DNA from: Mesosutterella multiformis
GTDB taxonomy: Bacteria; Pseudomonadota; Gammaproteobacteria; Burkholderiales; Burkholderiaceae_F
Direction of reading: 5' to 3'
NCBI RefSeq assembly: GCF_003402575.1
Contig: NZ_BGZJ01000002.1
Span: 434,001-498,000 of the forward strand
Length of the DNA stretch: 64,000 nt
Shown: in pieces, positions 36,911 to 47,153 of the stretch
How positions within the stretch are numbered: position 1 is the stretch's first letter
Layout of the letters: each line of letters begins with the position of its first letter
Notes under the pieces: model-generated
The model's database searches: none
What the model saw: the letters and a program-made list of their open reading frames with translations, nothing else
Told to the model about the DNA's origin: nothing
Position numbers and translations under genes: made by a program

Positions 36911-38425
36911 TCAGCCCTTTACCGGCTTACGGCATTCACGTGTGTACCAGGTTTCCACGGCATCCGGCGCGACGTAATTCTTGTCGTAGGTCCCGTTCTT
37001 CTTTGAGGGGACCACCCAGCGGGCGGAGTCCACTTCGATCGAGCGGCACTTGGCCTTTGTCGCGGCAGCCCGGTTCGGAAGCTTGAGGAGCGCCATTGCC
37101 TGCTCCTTGGTGTCAAACTTCGGCGCGACGTAGTTCGCGGCTCCGTGCTTCGCGAGGATCTTCCGCAGCTGCACGCGGGCTTCTTCCGCATAGCGGATCG
37201 AGTTCGCGAATTCCCCGAGCGTTTCCTGAGGATTATGGAAGTAGGCACCGCGGTTCAGCGAATTGAAGCGCCAGTAGGACGCGCGGATATTCTGAAGCAC
37301 GGGCTTCATCTCTTTCTCAGTCGCCCCCACTTCCCAGGCTTTGCCGGCTTCCAGGTGCGCCTTCGCGAGCAGCGTCCCGGACTTCCAGCGGAGATCCTCC
37401 GCCCGGTCCTTCATCTGCTTCACGATCGCCTGATACTTCGCCTCATCCTTCACGCTGTGGCAGCTGCCGCAGGAATCCTTGAAGGTATTCATCGGATTGC
37501 CGATATTGTGGTTCGTGTAAACCGTGCCGTCCTTCGCCTTCACTTTCGGCATATGGCAGCTCGTGCAGGAAAGGCCCATCTTGCCGTGGATGCCGGTCTT
37601 GAAGAGCTCATAGTCCGGATGAATGCTCCAGATGATCGGGGTCTTCGAGATCGGGTGGATCAGTTCAGCGAACGGCTTCCCATCCGGGAAATTTTTTCCG
37701 TCATTCAGAAACGCTTCCTGCTCAGCAAGCGAGAAGCCATTCTTCCAGGCGGTCTTCCCCACGGTCGCGGTGCGAATCTTCCCGGTCTTATCCTTCCACT
37801 TCTCCTCTACCGTATACCCCGTGTAGTGGCACTGCGCGCAGACAAGGCTCTTCTGCTCCGCCGCGCCGGCCTTTTCAAAGGTGGGTTTACCGGCTTTGGT
37901 CAGCATCTTATCGAGGAACGAGTGCGAGACCTTGAGCTTCATGCTTTCCGGGTCGTGGCAGTTGATGCATCCGACGGAATGGGCTCCCATGTAGGCGAAG
38001 TGCGAGAGGTTATTCGACTGCAGCTCACGCTCACCCTCTTTCCGGATTACCTCAGGTCCGATCGAGCTGTGGCAGACATTGCAGCGGGCCGTGGTCGCCT
38101 CATTCTTTTTGCCGTTGGGGATGCCCGAATCCGGAATCGTCGCCACATCAACCCAGGCGTAGTAGTGGCCTCTCAGGCCGAGAAGACGGGGACCGGTATC
38201 GCCGCCCGTCCCAGCGCGCAGAATCGCGAGGAACGGATATTTCGCGATGTAATCCTCCGTTTTCGAATCGTTTTTCGACGCGATCCAGCTCTGATACTGA
38301 AGCGGAAAAACCTTTTCAAAATTGGAACTGTTATAAGGCTGCGGGACGATATCCTTCGCCTGGATCGCCGTCTGACAGAGCACGGCGGCCGAGAGTACGC
38401 AGACGGCTGCTGAGAGCTTCCTCAT
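36911..38425 (-). CDS. nrfA: NrfA-like pentaheme cytochrome c (ammonia-forming nitrite reductase family)
   Basis: This is a 504-residue secreted protein. The ATG at 38425 follows AAAGGAG. Five heme sites are CNVCH (115-119), CINCH (153-157), CAQCH (196-200), CTSCH (287-291) and CGSCH (319-323). The order and spacing, with FPLQYQSW, RGHYYAWVDV, GKMGLSCTSCHMPKV and NIGNPMNTF, match NrfA. Tyr204 and His269 match the catalytic Tyr and His. Two differences stand out. Heme 1 has CXXCH instead of CXXCK (CXXCH is known in some NrfA), and the catalytic Arg of the LRTG motif is not found (ATIPDSGIP in its place). There is no nrfH or nrfBCD beside it. Nitrite is the default substrate but the Arg change makes this uncertain. 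Confidence 0.85.
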   Translation of the reverse strand: MRKLSAAVCVLSAAVLCQTAIQAKDIVPQPYNSSNFEKVFPLQYQSWIASKNDSKTEDYIAKYPFLAILRAGTGGDTGPRLLGLRGHYYAWVDVATIPDSGIPNGKKNEATTARCNVCHSSIGPEVIRKEGERELQSNNLSHFAYMGAHSVGCINCHDPESMKLKVSHSFLDKMLTKAGKPTFEKAGAAEQKSLVCAQCHYTGYTVEEKWKDKTGKIRTATVGKTAWKNGFSLAEQEAFLNDGKNFPDGKPFAELIHPISKTPIIWSIHPDYELFKTGIHGKMGLSCTSCHMPKVKAKDGTVYTNHNIGNPMNTFKDSCGSCHSVKDEAKYQAIVKQMKDRAEDLRWKSGTLLAKAHLEAGKAWEVGATEKEMKPVLQNIRASYWRFNSLNRGAYFHNPQETLGEFANSIRYAEEARVQLRKILAKHGAANYVAPKFDTKEQAMALLKLPNRAAATKAKCRSIEVDSARWVVPSKKNGTYDKNYVAPDAVETWYTRECRKPVKG

Positions 38426-38505
38426 TTTGTTCTCCTTTGGTTGCGTTATGAGGTCTGTCACCATGATGCGAAAAAGGCGAAAAAATTGACAGGCAGAATG
38501 ATCCA

Positions 38506-38534
38506 TTTAAACTTGACGAAAATATCAATTTAAA
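38506..38534. promoter_or_regulatory. Candidate LysR operator between nrfA-like and lysR genes
   Basis: TTTAAACTTGA (38506-38516) and TCAATTTAAA (38525-38534) form an inverted repeat with one extra base in the left arm, 21 bases before the LysR start. It fits a LysR binding region serving both divergent genes. Confidence 0.5.
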
Positions 38535-38555
38535 AACGGTCTTGCGTTCGTCAAT

Positions 38556-39530
38556 ATGAAACGGTCTGAGAATATCGGCGTCTGGAAACTGGTCTGCGCG
38601 TACGCGAAAGCGGGGAGCCTCAAAGCGGCGTCTGACGCGATGGAGCTGGATCCGGCGGCCGCGTCCCGCCTCATTTCGGAGCTGGAGACAGAACTCGGTG
38701 TCGCGCTGATTGATCGGAGCCGGAAACCCGCGGTGCCGACCGAGGCGCTCACGGCGATCCTCCCTTACGCCCGGCGGATCGTGAAGGCGGAGCGAAGCAT
38801 TCTCTCCCTCACCCGGGATCGGCAAAGGACACCGGTTTCAGGCCGCGTGATCCGGGTAAGTGTCCCGTCCAATATGAGCCGCAGCTCATTTCTGGATCCC
38901 GTCGCGCGCTTTGCGGAGAAGCATGACGGGCTCCGGGTGGAATTTGTGTCAGGCGCCGGGATGGAGTGGCTGAAGACGGGGGAGGTGGACCTCGCGATCC
39001 TCTCCTACCGCCCGGAAGAGAGTGACCTGCTCGCGCTCCCGCTTAAGAAAAACGTGCCGCTGATTCTCGCGACATCTCACTATCTTGAGCTTCACGGAAC
39101 CCCTGAGACGCCGGAAGATCTGAAGCGCCACACGCTCATCATGCAAAGCCGCTCAGACATTCATACGGATCGCCCGGAATATCTCTATAAGGGCGACAGC
39201 GCCTTTTATATCGGTGATATGAAGCATGTGATTTATGGGGACGGCGTGACGCGCCGCACCGCGCTCGCGATGAGCCGCGGGATCGCGCTTGATATTGACT
39301 GCGCGCTGGTGCCCACTGAGCTCGCCTCCGGTATCTTCGTTCCGGTGCTCCCCGGCTGGCACCGAAAGCCCTGGGATAACCACATCTGCGTACTGAGACG
39401 GAACGCGGATGACCGGCTGCTCCGGGAACTGATGTCCGTGATCCGGAAGTCCTTCTATACGCACCTTGTCGACTCCTGGAAGTACTGGTACCGGCATTTT
39501 GGGTTTCCAATCGAGGATGTCCGATTCTGA
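38556..39530 (+). CDS. LysR-family transcriptional regulator
   Basis: This is a 324-residue regulator with helix-turn-helix WKLVCAYAKAGSLKAASDAM ... AASRLISELETELGVALIDRS at residues about 9-55 and a two-lobe effector domain. The C-terminal tail (SWKYWYRHFGFPIEDVRF) is aromatic and longer than usual. Divergent from the pentaheme cytochrome, 130 bases apart, so it is the likely regulator of that gene, perhaps with nitrite or another acceptor as effector. Confidence 0.88.
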   Translation: MKRSENIGVWKLVCAYAKAGSLKAASDAMELDPAAASRLISELETELGVALIDRSRKPAVPTEALTAILPYARRIVKAERSILSLTRDRQRTPVSGRVIRVSVPSNMSRSSFLDPVARFAEKHDGLRVEFVSGAGMEWLKTGEVDLAILSYRPEESDLLALPLKKNVPLILATSHYLELHGTPETPEDLKRHTLIMQSRSDIHTDRPEYLYKGDSAFYIGDMKHVIYGDGVTRRTALAMSRGIALDIDCALVPTELASGIFVPVLPGWHRKPWDNHICVLRRNADDRLLRELMSVIRKSFYTHLVDSWKYWYRHFGFPIEDVRF

Positions 39531-39589
39531 AGCCAGCGCGTCGATCATTTTTTTTCAGGAACGTGAAAGAGGTTTTGCGTTTCTGAATT

Positions 39590-39626
39590 GAAAAAAGGGA
39601 CGGCACCGTTCCCGGCACCGCCCCTC
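39590..39626 (-). terminator. Terminator of gltBD
   Basis: On the minus strand GGGGCGGTGCC pairs with GGTGCCGTCCC (one G-T pair) and a T6 run follows. It is nearly the same hairpin as at 36832-36867. Confidence 0.88.
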
Positions 39627-39654
39627 TTCTCTCTCCTCTAAACCGGAGCTGCGA

Positions 39655-41133
39655 TTACTTCGCGAATACCGTGAGCGCCGTGCGGCCCATGAGCCAGGCG
39701 TCCACCGCCGCGGCGCACTGACGGCCGTCACTCGTCGCGGTCACGATGAGAGACTGACCGCGGCGCGCGTCACCGCAGGCAAAGACCTTTTCGCGGCTCG
39801 TGAAGTACGGGCGATCCGTCTTCGCGTTCCCTCGGGCGTCCTTCTCCACGCCAAAGGCGTCGAGCACCGTGGAGGACGGATGCAGGAACCCCATCGCGAG
39901 GTACACGCGCTGGACCGGGATCTCAAACTCGGTTCCCGGGATGTCCTGGAAGCGGAGACGGCCATCCGGGCCGCGGTCAACCTTCAGCTTCACGCAGCGG
40001 ATCGCGGTCACTTCGCCCTTCTTATCCTTCACGATTTCCTTCGTCGACACCTGGAAGAGCTTTTCGCAGCCTTCCTCATGCGACGTGGAAATACGCATCT
40101 TGCGGGGCCAGTTGGGCCAGGTTTCCGCCTTGTTTTCGTGCTCCGGGGGTTCTGAACCGACGTCAATCAGGTAGACCTTGCCGGCACCCTGACGGCGGAC
40201 CGTGCCCACGCAGTCGCTTCCGGTGTCGCCGCCGCCGATGATGGCGACGTCACAGCCCTTTGCCGAGATCGGAGCCTTCTTCACCGCGCCCGAATCCTCG
40301 CGGTTCTGGCCGATCAGGAGGTCAAGCGCGAAATTCACGCCCTTCGCGTCGCGGCCCGGGACCTTGAGGTCACGGGGAGCTTCGGAGCCGAGCGCGAGCA
40401 CCACGGCGTCGAAGTCCCGGATCACGTCTTCCGCGGGGATCACTTTCTTCGCGAAGGAATGCACCCCTTCGTCAAACTTATCGGTGCCGACCGCGGTGCC
40501 GAGCTCAAAGGTAACGCCTTCCGCCTTCATCTGTTCCAGACGGCGGTCAATCAGCGGCTTCTCGAGCTTAAAGTCCGGGATGCCGAGCGCCATCAGGCCG
40601 CCCGCGCGGTCATTCTTCTCAAAGACCGTGACGAGGTGCCCTTCACGCGCGAGCTGCTGCGCGCAGGCAAGGCCCGAGGGTCCAGAACCGATCACCGCGA
40701 CCTTCTTACCGGTGCGGATGAGCGGGACTTCCGGCTTCACCCAGCCGGACTTCCAGGCGCGGTCGATGATCGAACGCTCAATCGTCTGAATGCCGACCGC
40801 GGAATCCTCGATCAGGTACTGCGTGCAGCCCGCTTCGCAGAGGCACGGGCAGATGCGGCTCGTCACCTCAGGGAAGTTATTCGTCGCGTTCAGGCACTCC
40901 CAGGCGTCACGCCACTTCCCCTCGCGGACCAGACGGTTCCAGTCCACGGGGCGGTTGTGGAGCGGGCAGGAGGACGAGCAGTACGGCGTCCCGCAGTGGA
41001 GACAGCGCAGCGCCTGCTCGTGGATCTCTTCCGCGGTGAGCGGGGTCTTGAACTCATGGAAGTGCTTCACGCGTTCTTCCACGGATTCATGGTGAAACTC
41101 AATGCGGTGAAGTTTCTTTTCGGTTGTCATCAC
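39655..41133 (-). CDS. gltD: Glutamate synthase [NADPH] small subunit
   Basis: This is a 492-residue subunit that passes electrons from NADPH to the large subunit. The N-terminal Cys-rich region binds [4Fe-4S] clusters (CLHCGTPYCSSSCPLHN near 43-59, CPCLCEAGC near 96-104). The FAD-binding fold follows at VAVIGSGPSGLACAQQLAREG (about 147) and the NADPH fold at VAIIGGGDTGSDCVG (about 293). It is 9 bases downstream of gltB and certainly in the same operon. It is the point of ammonium assimilation together with GltB. Confidence 0.96.
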   Translation of the reverse strand: MMTTEKKLHRIEFHHESVEERVKHFHEFKTPLTAEEIHEQALRCLHCGTPYCSSSCPLHNRPVDWNRLVREGKWRDAWECLNATNNFPEVTSRICPCLCEAGCTQYLIEDSAVGIQTIERSIIDRAWKSGWVKPEVPLIRTGKKVAVIGSGPSGLACAQQLAREGHLVTVFEKNDRAGGLMALGIPDFKLEKPLIDRRLEQMKAEGVTFELGTAVGTDKFDEGVHSFAKKVIPAEDVIRDFDAVVLALGSEAPRDLKVPGRDAKGVNFALDLLIGQNREDSGAVKKAPISAKGCDVAIIGGGDTGSDCVGTVRRQGAGKVYLIDVGSEPPEHENKAETWPNWPRKMRISTSHEEGCEKLFQVSTKEIVKDKKGEVTAIRCVKLKVDRGPDGRLRFQDIPGTEFEIPVQRVYLAMGFLHPSSTVLDAFGVEKDARGNAKTDRPYFTSREKVFACGDARRGQSLIVTATSDGRQCAAAVDAWLMGRTALTVFAK

Positions 41134-41142
41134 GTTTTCTCC

Positions 41143-44100
41143 TTACTTCGCCGCCGCGTGAGCAGCCTTTGCCTTCTCGGCCTTCGCCTGCAGAGCCGCC
41201 CGGTACTGGAGCGGGAACACCTTCACGAACCGCGTGCGGGAGCTCTCCCAGTGCGTGAGGAGGTGCTGCGCGAGGGCGGAGCCGGTGTAGTCCGCGTGCT
41301 TCTGGATGAGACCCTTCAGGATCTCTTCATCGGTCCTCCCGAGGTGCCAGGACTCGGGGTCCGAGGTACGGCGCTGTTCGTCCGACCCTTCAACCCGTTC
41401 AAGCGCGACCATCGAGGTGTTGCAGTGGCTTTCAAAGTCGCCATCCGTGTCGAGCACGTAAGCGACGCCGCCTGACATACCGGATGCGAAATTGCGGCCG
41501 GTCTTTCCGAGCACCACCGCGGTGCCGCCCGTCATGTATTCGCAGCCGTGGTCACCGGTGCCTTCAACAACCGCCGACGCGCCTGAGAGACGCACGGCGA
41601 ATCGTTCACCGACGACACCGTTGAAGTACGCTTCGCCGCTTGTCGCGCCATACAGCGTGGTGTTCCCGGCAATGATGTTGTGAGTCCGGTCGCCGTGGAA
41701 CTCACCCGGGGCGCGGATGATGATCACGCCGCCAGAAAGGCCCTTACCCACATAGTCATTCGCGTCACCCGCGAGGTCGAGCGTCATGCCGTTCACTGCG
41801 AACGCGCCGAACGACTGTCCCGCGTGGCCCGCGAGCTCAATATGGATGGTGTCATCCGGCAGACCCTTCGAGCCAAACTTCTCAACCACGGCGTGCGCGA
41901 TCATCGTGCCCGCCGTACGGTCAATATTCCGGATCTGGGTCTTCACTTCGGTCCTGACGCCCTTCTCGAGCGCGAGCTTCAGCTCGGGGAGGAGCTTCGT
42001 GTCAAGCGACTTCTCGAGGTGATGGTTCTGAGCCGTGTGGTGGCTGCGTTCCATCGAATCCGCCTTCGGCTGATAGAGGACGCGGGAGAGATCAATCCCG
42101 TCCGCCTTCCAGTTGTTGACGTCCGCTTCCTGCTCAAGGAGATCCGAGCGGCCGATCAGGTCCTCAAACTTCCGGATACCGAGGCTCGCCATAATCTCGC
42201 GGACTTCCTCAGCGACGAAGAAGAAGTAGTTCACGACGTGGCCCGGGTTCCCGTGGAAGCGCTTGCGGAGTTCCGGATCCTGAGTCGCGATGCCGACAGG
42301 GCAGGTGTTCAGGTGGCACTGACGCATCATGAGGCAGCCTTCAACGACGAGCGGAGCGGTCGCGAAGCCAAACTCATCCGCGCCGAGCATCGCGCCGATC
42401 ACCACGTCGCGGCCCGTCTTGATCTGGCCGTCAACCTGGACCGTCACACGGTCACGGAGGTGGTTAAGCACGAGGGTCTGCTGCGTCTCAGAGAGACCGA
42501 GTTCCCAGGCGCTGCCGGTGTGTTTCACGGAAGACACCGGGCTCGCGCCGGTACCGCCGTCGTGACCCGAGATCACGATGTGGTCCGCCTTCGCCTTGGC
42601 GACGCCAGCCGCCACGGTGCCGACACCGGTTTCAGAAACGAGCTTCACCGAGATGTCCGCGTGATCGTTCGCGCACTTCAGATCGTGGATCAGCTGCGCG
42701 AGATCCTCGATCGAATAAATATCGTGGTGCGGGGGCGGCGAAATGAGGCCGACACCCGGGACCGAGTAACGGAGCTCCGCGATGTACGGGGACACCTTGT
42801 GACCGGGGAGCTGACCGCCTTCACCCGGCTTCGCGCCCTGCGCCATCTTGATCTGGATCTGATCAGCGGACGCGAGATACCCTTCCGTCACGCCGAAACG
42901 GCCGGAGGCCACCTGCTTGATCTTGGACCGGAGGCTATCGCCCTTCTTAAGCTTTACTTCGGCCATCACGCGATCCGACCCGATCACGGACGCGAGCGTA
43001 TCGCCATCCTTCACGGGGGAGTGACCGAGGCGCATTTCTTCTTCGTAACGCCGCGGATCCTCACCGCCTTCACCGGTGTTCGACTTGCCGCCGATACGGT
43101 TCATGGCAACGGCGAGCGTCGCGTGGGCTTCAACGGAAATCGCGCCGATCGACATCGCGCCCGCGGCGAACCGCCGCACGATCTGGGCCGCGGGTTCCAC
43201 TTCCTCAAGCGGCACCGGGGTCGCCCCGGCGGTCTTGAACTTCAGAAGACCGCGGAGCGTCATCTGACGCTTCGACTGATCGTTGATGATCTTCGCGTAT
43301 TCCTGATAGGTCTTGAAGCTGTTGTCGCGAGTCGACCGCTGCAGCTTCACGATCGCTTCAGGGGTCCACATATGCTCTTCGCCGTCAGCACGCCAGGCGT
43401 ATTCGCCGCCGGTCGGGAGTTCCCCCTGCATCGAGGGGTTGATGCCGTAGGCCGCGCGGTGACGGTTCACGGCTTCCTGCATGACTTCAAAGAGGCCGAT
43501 ACCTTCGACGCGGGTCGGCGTCCCCCAGAAGTAGCGCTTGACGAAATCGGTCTTCAGGCCAATCGCCTCAAAGATCCTCGCGCCGCGGTAGCTCATCAGG
43601 GTCGAAATACCCATCTTCGCCATGACCTTCGTGAGGCCCTTGCCGATCGCCTTCACGTAATTCGCGACCGCGGTTTCTTCCGTGAGGCCGCGCTTCGGGG
43701 CGAGAGAACGGAGGGTGGCGAGCGCAATGTACGGGCACACCGCCTCAGCGCCGTGCCCCATGAGGAGCGCGAAGTGCTGCGTCTCGATCACGGAGCCGGA
43801 TTCGACGACGAGGCCGACGTCGGTACGGACGCCTTCAGAAATGAGGTGCTGGTGCAGGGCGGAGGTCGCGAGGAGCACCGGGATCGCCACGCGGTCTCGC
43901 GACACGGCGCGGTCCGTGATGATGAGGATGTTGTAGCCGCCCTTTACGGCGTCAACGGCCTGAGCGCAAAGCGACGCGATCTGAGCCTCAACACCCTCGC
44001 TCCCCCAGTTCACGGGGTACGTGATATCGAGCTCACGGCTCCGGAACTTCCCGTCCGTGAACGCCGCGATGTGGTGCAGTTTCGCCATATCGCGTTCGGT

Positions 44101-45849
44101 CAGGATCGGCTGCATCACCTCAAGACGCCGGGGCGGATTGACGTTATTCACGTCAAGGAGATTCGGCTTCGGGCCGATAAAGGAGATGAGGCTCGTCACG
44201 AGCTCCTCACGGATCGGGTCGATCGGAGGGTTCGTGACCTGAGCGAAGAGCTGCTTAAAGTAGTTAAAGAACGGCTTATCTTTCTTCGATAGGACCGGGA
44301 GCGAGACGTCGTTCCCCATGGAGCCGATCGGCTCCATCGCCTTCTCCATCATCGGTCCGAGGATGACATCGATATCTTCCTGCGTCATCCCGAACGCCTT
44401 CTGGAGCTCGAAGAGGCGGCCGGAGGATACCGCGAACGGCACGGGGTTCACGTCCGGGCTCTGGAGGTCGGAAAGACGAAGGTTCAGGCGCTCCACCCAC
44501 TCGCGGTAAGGTTTGGCAAGAGACACCTGGTTCTTGATTTCGGTATCCGGAATGATGCGGCCCTGAACGGTGTCAATCAGCAGCATCTTCCCCGGCTCCA
44601 CACGCCACTTGCGGCGGATGCGGCCTTCGGGGATCGGGAGCACGCCCATTTCGGACGCGAGAATGACGGTGTCATCATCCGTTTCGACATAACGCGCCGG
44701 ACGGAGACCGTTACGGTCAAGCGTCGCGCCGATCTGCACGCCGTCCGTGAAGACGATCGCCGCGGGGCCGTCCCAGGCTTCCATCATCGGGGCGTTGTAG
44801 GCGTAGAACGCCTGACGGTCGGCGTCCATCGTGCGGGCCTTTTCCCAGGCTTCGGGGACCAGCATCATCATGGACTGCGCGAGCGAATAGCCGCTCATCA
44901 CGAGGACTTCAAGGGCGTTATCGAGACTCGCCGTGTCACTCTGACCTTCGTAGATCAGAGGCGCGAGTTTCTTCACGTCGTCCCCCAGCACCGGAGACTC
45001 CCAGGTCGCCTCCCGGGCCCGGATCCAGTTGTAATTCCCCTTCACCGTGTTGATTTCGCCGTTATGGGCGATATAGCGGTAGGGGTGAGCGAGCGCCCAG
45101 GCGGGGAAGGTGTTAGTCGAGAATCGCTGGTGCACCACCGCAATCGCGGAGGTGGCTTCCGGGGCCTGGAGGTCGAGGTAGTACTTCCCGACCTGGTCCG
45201 CGAGGAGGAGACCCTTATAGACCACGGTCCGGGTGCTCATCGAGGGGACGAAGTACTCGTTCCCGTGCTTCAGGTTCAGAGCCTTGATGCGGTGGGAGGC
45301 TTCCTTGCGGATGACGTAGAGTTTCCGCTCCAGGGCGTCCTGCACCATCACGTCCGGGCCGCGGCCGATGAAGATCTGACGGATCACCGGGGCAGCCGCC
45401 CGCACGGTGTCACTCATCTTCATATGGTGATCGACCGGGACATCGCGCCAGCCGAGAACGACCTGGCCCTCCGCCTTCACGACACGCTCAATCTCCGCCT
45501 CGCACGCCGCGCGGCTCGCGGGCTCCTGCGGGAGGAAGATCATGCCGACACCGTAGTCACCGGGGGGCGGGAGCGACACGCCCTGCTTCGCGAGCTCCTT
45601 TCGGTAATAGCTATCGGGGATCTGAATCAGGATACCGGCACCGTCGCCGCAGAGGGGGTCCGCCCCGACCGCGCCGCGGTGATCCAGGTTATGCAGGATG
45701 AGGAGCGCGTCCTCAATCACCTTATGAGAGACGCGGCCCTTGATATTCGCGACGAAACCAACGCCGCAGGCGTCGTGCTCTGCCTGCGGTGTGTACAGTC
45801 CGTGCTGGGCGGCATCTTTCCGCGCTTCTTCCAAAGTCATTTGAGGCAT
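41143..45849 (-). CDS. gltB: Glutamate synthase [NADPH] large subunit
   Basis: This is a 1568-residue enzyme making two glutamates from glutamine and 2-oxoglutarate. I chose ATG 45849 ([10 protein letters not shown]) because AGGGAG lies upstream; a longer frame exists but lacks a ribosome site. The N-terminal nucleophile Cys is in [14 protein letters not shown] (residue 28, so a propeptide is probably removed). The central domain and the FMN domain carry [11 protein letters not shown] and [12 protein letters not shown]. The 3Fe-4S motif is [14 protein letters not shown]. The C-terminal beta-helix GXGXG domain is complete. Normal length and no lesions. Confidence 0.96.
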   Translation of the reverse strand: MPQMTLEEARKDAAQHGLYTPQAEHDACGVGFVANIKGRVSHKVIEDALLILHNLDHRGAVGADPLCGDGAGILIQIPDSYYRKELAKQGVSLPPPGDYGVGMIFLPQEPASRAACEAEIERVVKAEGQVVLGWRDVPVDHHMKMSDTVRAAAPVIRQIFIGRGPDVMVQDALERKLYVIRKEASHRIKALNLKHGNEYFVPSMSTRTVVYKGLLLADQVGKYYLDLQAPEATSAIAVVHQRFSTNTFPAWALAHPYRYIAHNGEINTVKGNYNWIRAREATWESPVLGDDVKKLAPLIYEGQSDTASLDNALEVLVMSGYSLAQSMMMLVPEAWEKARTMDADRQAFYAYNAPMMEAWDGPAAIVFTDGVQIGATLDRNGLRPARYVETDDDTVILASEMGVLPIPEGRIRRKWRVEPGKMLLIDTVQGRIIPDTEIKNQVSLAKPYREWVERLNLRLSDLQSPDVNPVPFAVSSGRLFELQKAFGMTQEDIDVILGPMMEKAMEPIGSMGNDVSLPVLSKKDKPFFNYFKQLFAQVTNPPIDPIREELVTSLISFIGPKPNLLDVNNVNPPRRLEVMQPILTERDMAKLHHIAAFTDGKFRSRELDITYPVNWGSEGVEAQIASLCAQAVDAVKGGYNILIITDRAVSRDRVAIPVLLATSALHQHLISEGVRTDVGLVVESGSVIETQHFALLMGHGAEAVCPYIALATLRSLAPKRGLTEETAVANYVKAIGKGLTKVMAKMGISTLMSYRGARIFEAIGLKTDFVKRYFWGTPTRVEGIGLFEVMQEAVNRHRAAYGINPSMQGELPTGGEYAWRADGEEHMWTPEAIVKLQRSTRDNSFKTYQEYAKIINDQSKRQMTLRGLLKFKTAGATPVPLEEVEPAAQIVRRFAAGAMSIGAISVEAHATLAVAMNRIGGKSNTGEGGEDPRRYEEEMRLGHSPVKDGDTLASVIGSDRVMAEVKLKKGDSLRSKIKQVASGRFGVTEGYLASADQIQIKMAQGAKPGEGGQLPGHKVSPYIAELRYSVPGVGLISPPPHHDIYSIEDLAQLIHDLKCANDHADISVKLVSETGVGTVAAGVAKAKADHIVISGHDGGTGASPVSSVKHTGSAWELGLSETQQTLVLNHLRDRVTVQVDGQIKTGRDVVIGAMLGADEFGFATAPLVVEGCLMMRQCHLNTCPVGIATQDPELRKRFHGNPGHVVNYFFFVAEEVREIMASLGIRKFEDLIGRSDLLEQEADVNNWKADGIDLSRVLYQPKADSMERSHHTAQNHHLEKSLDTKLLPELKLALEKGVRTEVKTQIRNIDRTAGTMIAHAVVEKFGSKGLPDDTIHIELAGHAGQSFGAFAVNGMTLDLAGDANDYVGKGLSGGVIIIRAPGEFHGDRTHNIIAGNTTLYGATSGEAYFNGVVGERFAVRLSGASAVVEGTGDHGCEYMTGGTAVVLGKTGRNFASGMSGGVAYVLDTDGDFESHCNTSMVALERVEGSDEQRRTSDPESWHLGRTDEEILKGLIQKHADYTGSALAQHLLTHWESSRTRFVKVFPLQYRAALQAKAEKAKAAHAAAK

Positions 45850-46148
45850 GACTGGAGTCTCCCTAAAGATTTTCTTTTTTATGTGAGAAAGCTGGGGGCA
45901 CATTCTTTTACCTGTGCGGTGCACGGGGTTCTTTTGAAGTGCGTGTCTGAAAATAATGCGTCTATAAATGGGCTTTTTTCAATTGAAAACGGGGCTTTTT
46001 CTCGTGTTACCCATATATAGGCTATGGTGAAGTATCTATGGCTGGCGGTATGTCTTAAGCAGAATCTTTTAGAGAACTACGACATTCCGCTCACCCTCTC
46101 ATAACTTCCGCTCTATTTATTCCCGTATACGGAAATTGCTGATTTTGG

Positions 46149-46284
46149 GTATAACAGCCCCCTTTCGCGAGGCGCTGACGCCACAGTCCAATATGGTGGA
46201 AACCCCCATGAATAAAGGCGTCAGGCGAAAACCCTTGGGTGTAACTCCCAGTGGGGGGAGAGTGTTTCTCCCAAGCTTTTTTTT
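46149..46284 (+). ncRNA. Candidate structured RNA or attenuator ending in a terminator
   Basis: An extended helix is formed by TTTCGC (46163-46168) with GCGAAA (46225-46230) and CTGACGCC (46175-46182) with GGCGTCAG (46217-46224), leaving GAGGCG as a bulge. An inner ATGGTGG-AAA-CCCCCAT hairpin caps it. Downstream, CTTGGG (46234) can pair with CCCAAG (46270) to give a terminator ending in T8. Competing pairs are possible: GGGAGA with TCTCCC, and TGGG with CCCA. The next gene, the first Asr-like one, starts 128 bases later. It could be a cis-acting attenuator/riboswitch or a separate small RNA. I do not recognise the family. Confidence 0.55.
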
Positions 46285-46411
46285 CACGGCGGCGCTTATA
46301 TTTCACTCATCCAGAAACGCTGATGTGAGTCATCAAAACGCCTGGCTCCCGAGCCCTGCTGAAAACAGGGATGGGAATAGGAAATTCCTTTTTGGAGCTT
46401 CTCGAAAAATC

Positions 46412-46678
46412 ATGAAGAAGACTTTTGCTGCTGTGGCTCTCGCCGCTGCTCTCGCGTTCTCTGCTTCCTCTTTCGCCGCCCCGGCCCCCGCTGCTTCCCA
46501 GCCCGCCGGCACCCAGGCGACCGAGAAGGCTCCCGCTCCCGCCGCGAAACCCGCACCCAAGGCGAAGGCCGTGAAGAAGGCTCATAAGGCTGCCCCGAAG
46601 AAGGCCGCCAAGAAAGCCGCTCCCAAGGCTGAGAAAGCTGCCCCCGCGGCCGCTCCCGCCCCGGCTCCTGCGAAGTAA
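46412..46678 (+). CDS. Asr-like secreted Ala/Lys/Pro-rich protein, paralogue 1
   Basis: This is an 88-residue protein with signal peptide MKKTFAAVALAAALAFSASSFAA and a mature part made only of A, P, K, Q, T, E and H (KAVKKAHKAAPKKAAKKAAPK). The composition, size and AFAA cleavage site resemble the acid-shock protein Asr of enterobacteria, an intrinsically disordered basic periplasmic protein. It is the first of six tandem paralogues and the most distant from paralogues 2-4 apart from the fifth and sixth. The upstream bases hold the structured RNA at 46149. A GGAG lies 15 bases ahead of the ATG, a rather long spacing. Confidence 0.75.
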   Translation: MKKTFAAVALAAALAFSASSFAAPAPAASQPAGTQATEKAPAPAAKPAPKAKAVKKAHKAAPKKAAKKAAPKAEKAAPAAAPAPAPAK

Positions 46679-46775
46679 CGCGCGATCCGATAACTAAAAA
46701 CACTGACCGCTTTTCTCCCGGTCCAGGTGATGGCCGGGAAAAAACGAACAACCAACCTTGATAGGTATTTGAAAA

Positions 46776-47057
46776 ATGAACAAGACTTTTGCCGCGATCG
46801 CTCTCGCTTCTGCCCTCGCTTTCTCCGCCACCACCTTTGCCGCCCCGGCTCCCGCTGCTTCCGCTCCGGCTGCTGACCAGGCTGCCACCGCTGCCGCTCC
46901 GGCCGCTAAGACCGCTGCCCCGAAGGCTAAGGCGAAGGCTGTGAAGAAGACCGCCAAGAAGGCGACGAAAAAGGCTGCCAAGAAGTCCGTGAAGAAGGCT
47001 GAGAAGAAGGCGGAAACCGCCGCTTCCGTTCCGGCTTCCACCCCGGCCGCGAAGTAA
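46776..47057 (+). CDS. Asr-like secreted protein, paralogue 2
   Basis: This is 93 residues: signal peptide MNKTFAAIALASALAFSATTFAA, Ala/Pro linker, then Lys-rich repeats KKTAKKATKKAAKKSVKKAEKKAE and tail STPAAK. The first about 60 residues are identical to paralogue 3. Differences lie only in the Lys-rich block (KKTAKKATKKAAKK against KKAHKKVEKKAAKK), a sign of recent duplication with drift in the repeat. Probably periplasmic and disordered. Confidence 0.78.
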   Translation: MNKTFAAIALASALAFSATTFAAPAPAASAPAADQAATAAAPAAKTAAPKAKAKAVKKTAKKATKKAAKKSVKKAEKKAETAASVPASTPAAK

Positions 47058-47153
47058 TCGCTGACAACAACTGATTTCTCTCCGGGAAGCGTCCCACACT
47101 GAATGGATGCTTCCCCGGGGAACACCCAACAAACCCATTAAGGATTTATCCAA

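Noticed and set aside
38513-38528. FNR box in front of the nrfA-like gene (TTGAC...ATCAA)
   Set aside because: The spacer is six bases instead of four and the left half is imperfect. The larger inverted repeat fits a LysR site better.
41680-44292. An 870-codon open frame on the plus strand opposite gltB
   Set aside because: It is a shadow of GC-rich codon use in gltB; it is Arg/His-rich, has no family features and no ribosome site.
46149-46284. Known riboswitch (glycine, cobalamin, yybP-ykoY) or 6S RNA
   Set aside because: I compared the consensus blocks I know and found no match beyond short chance words.
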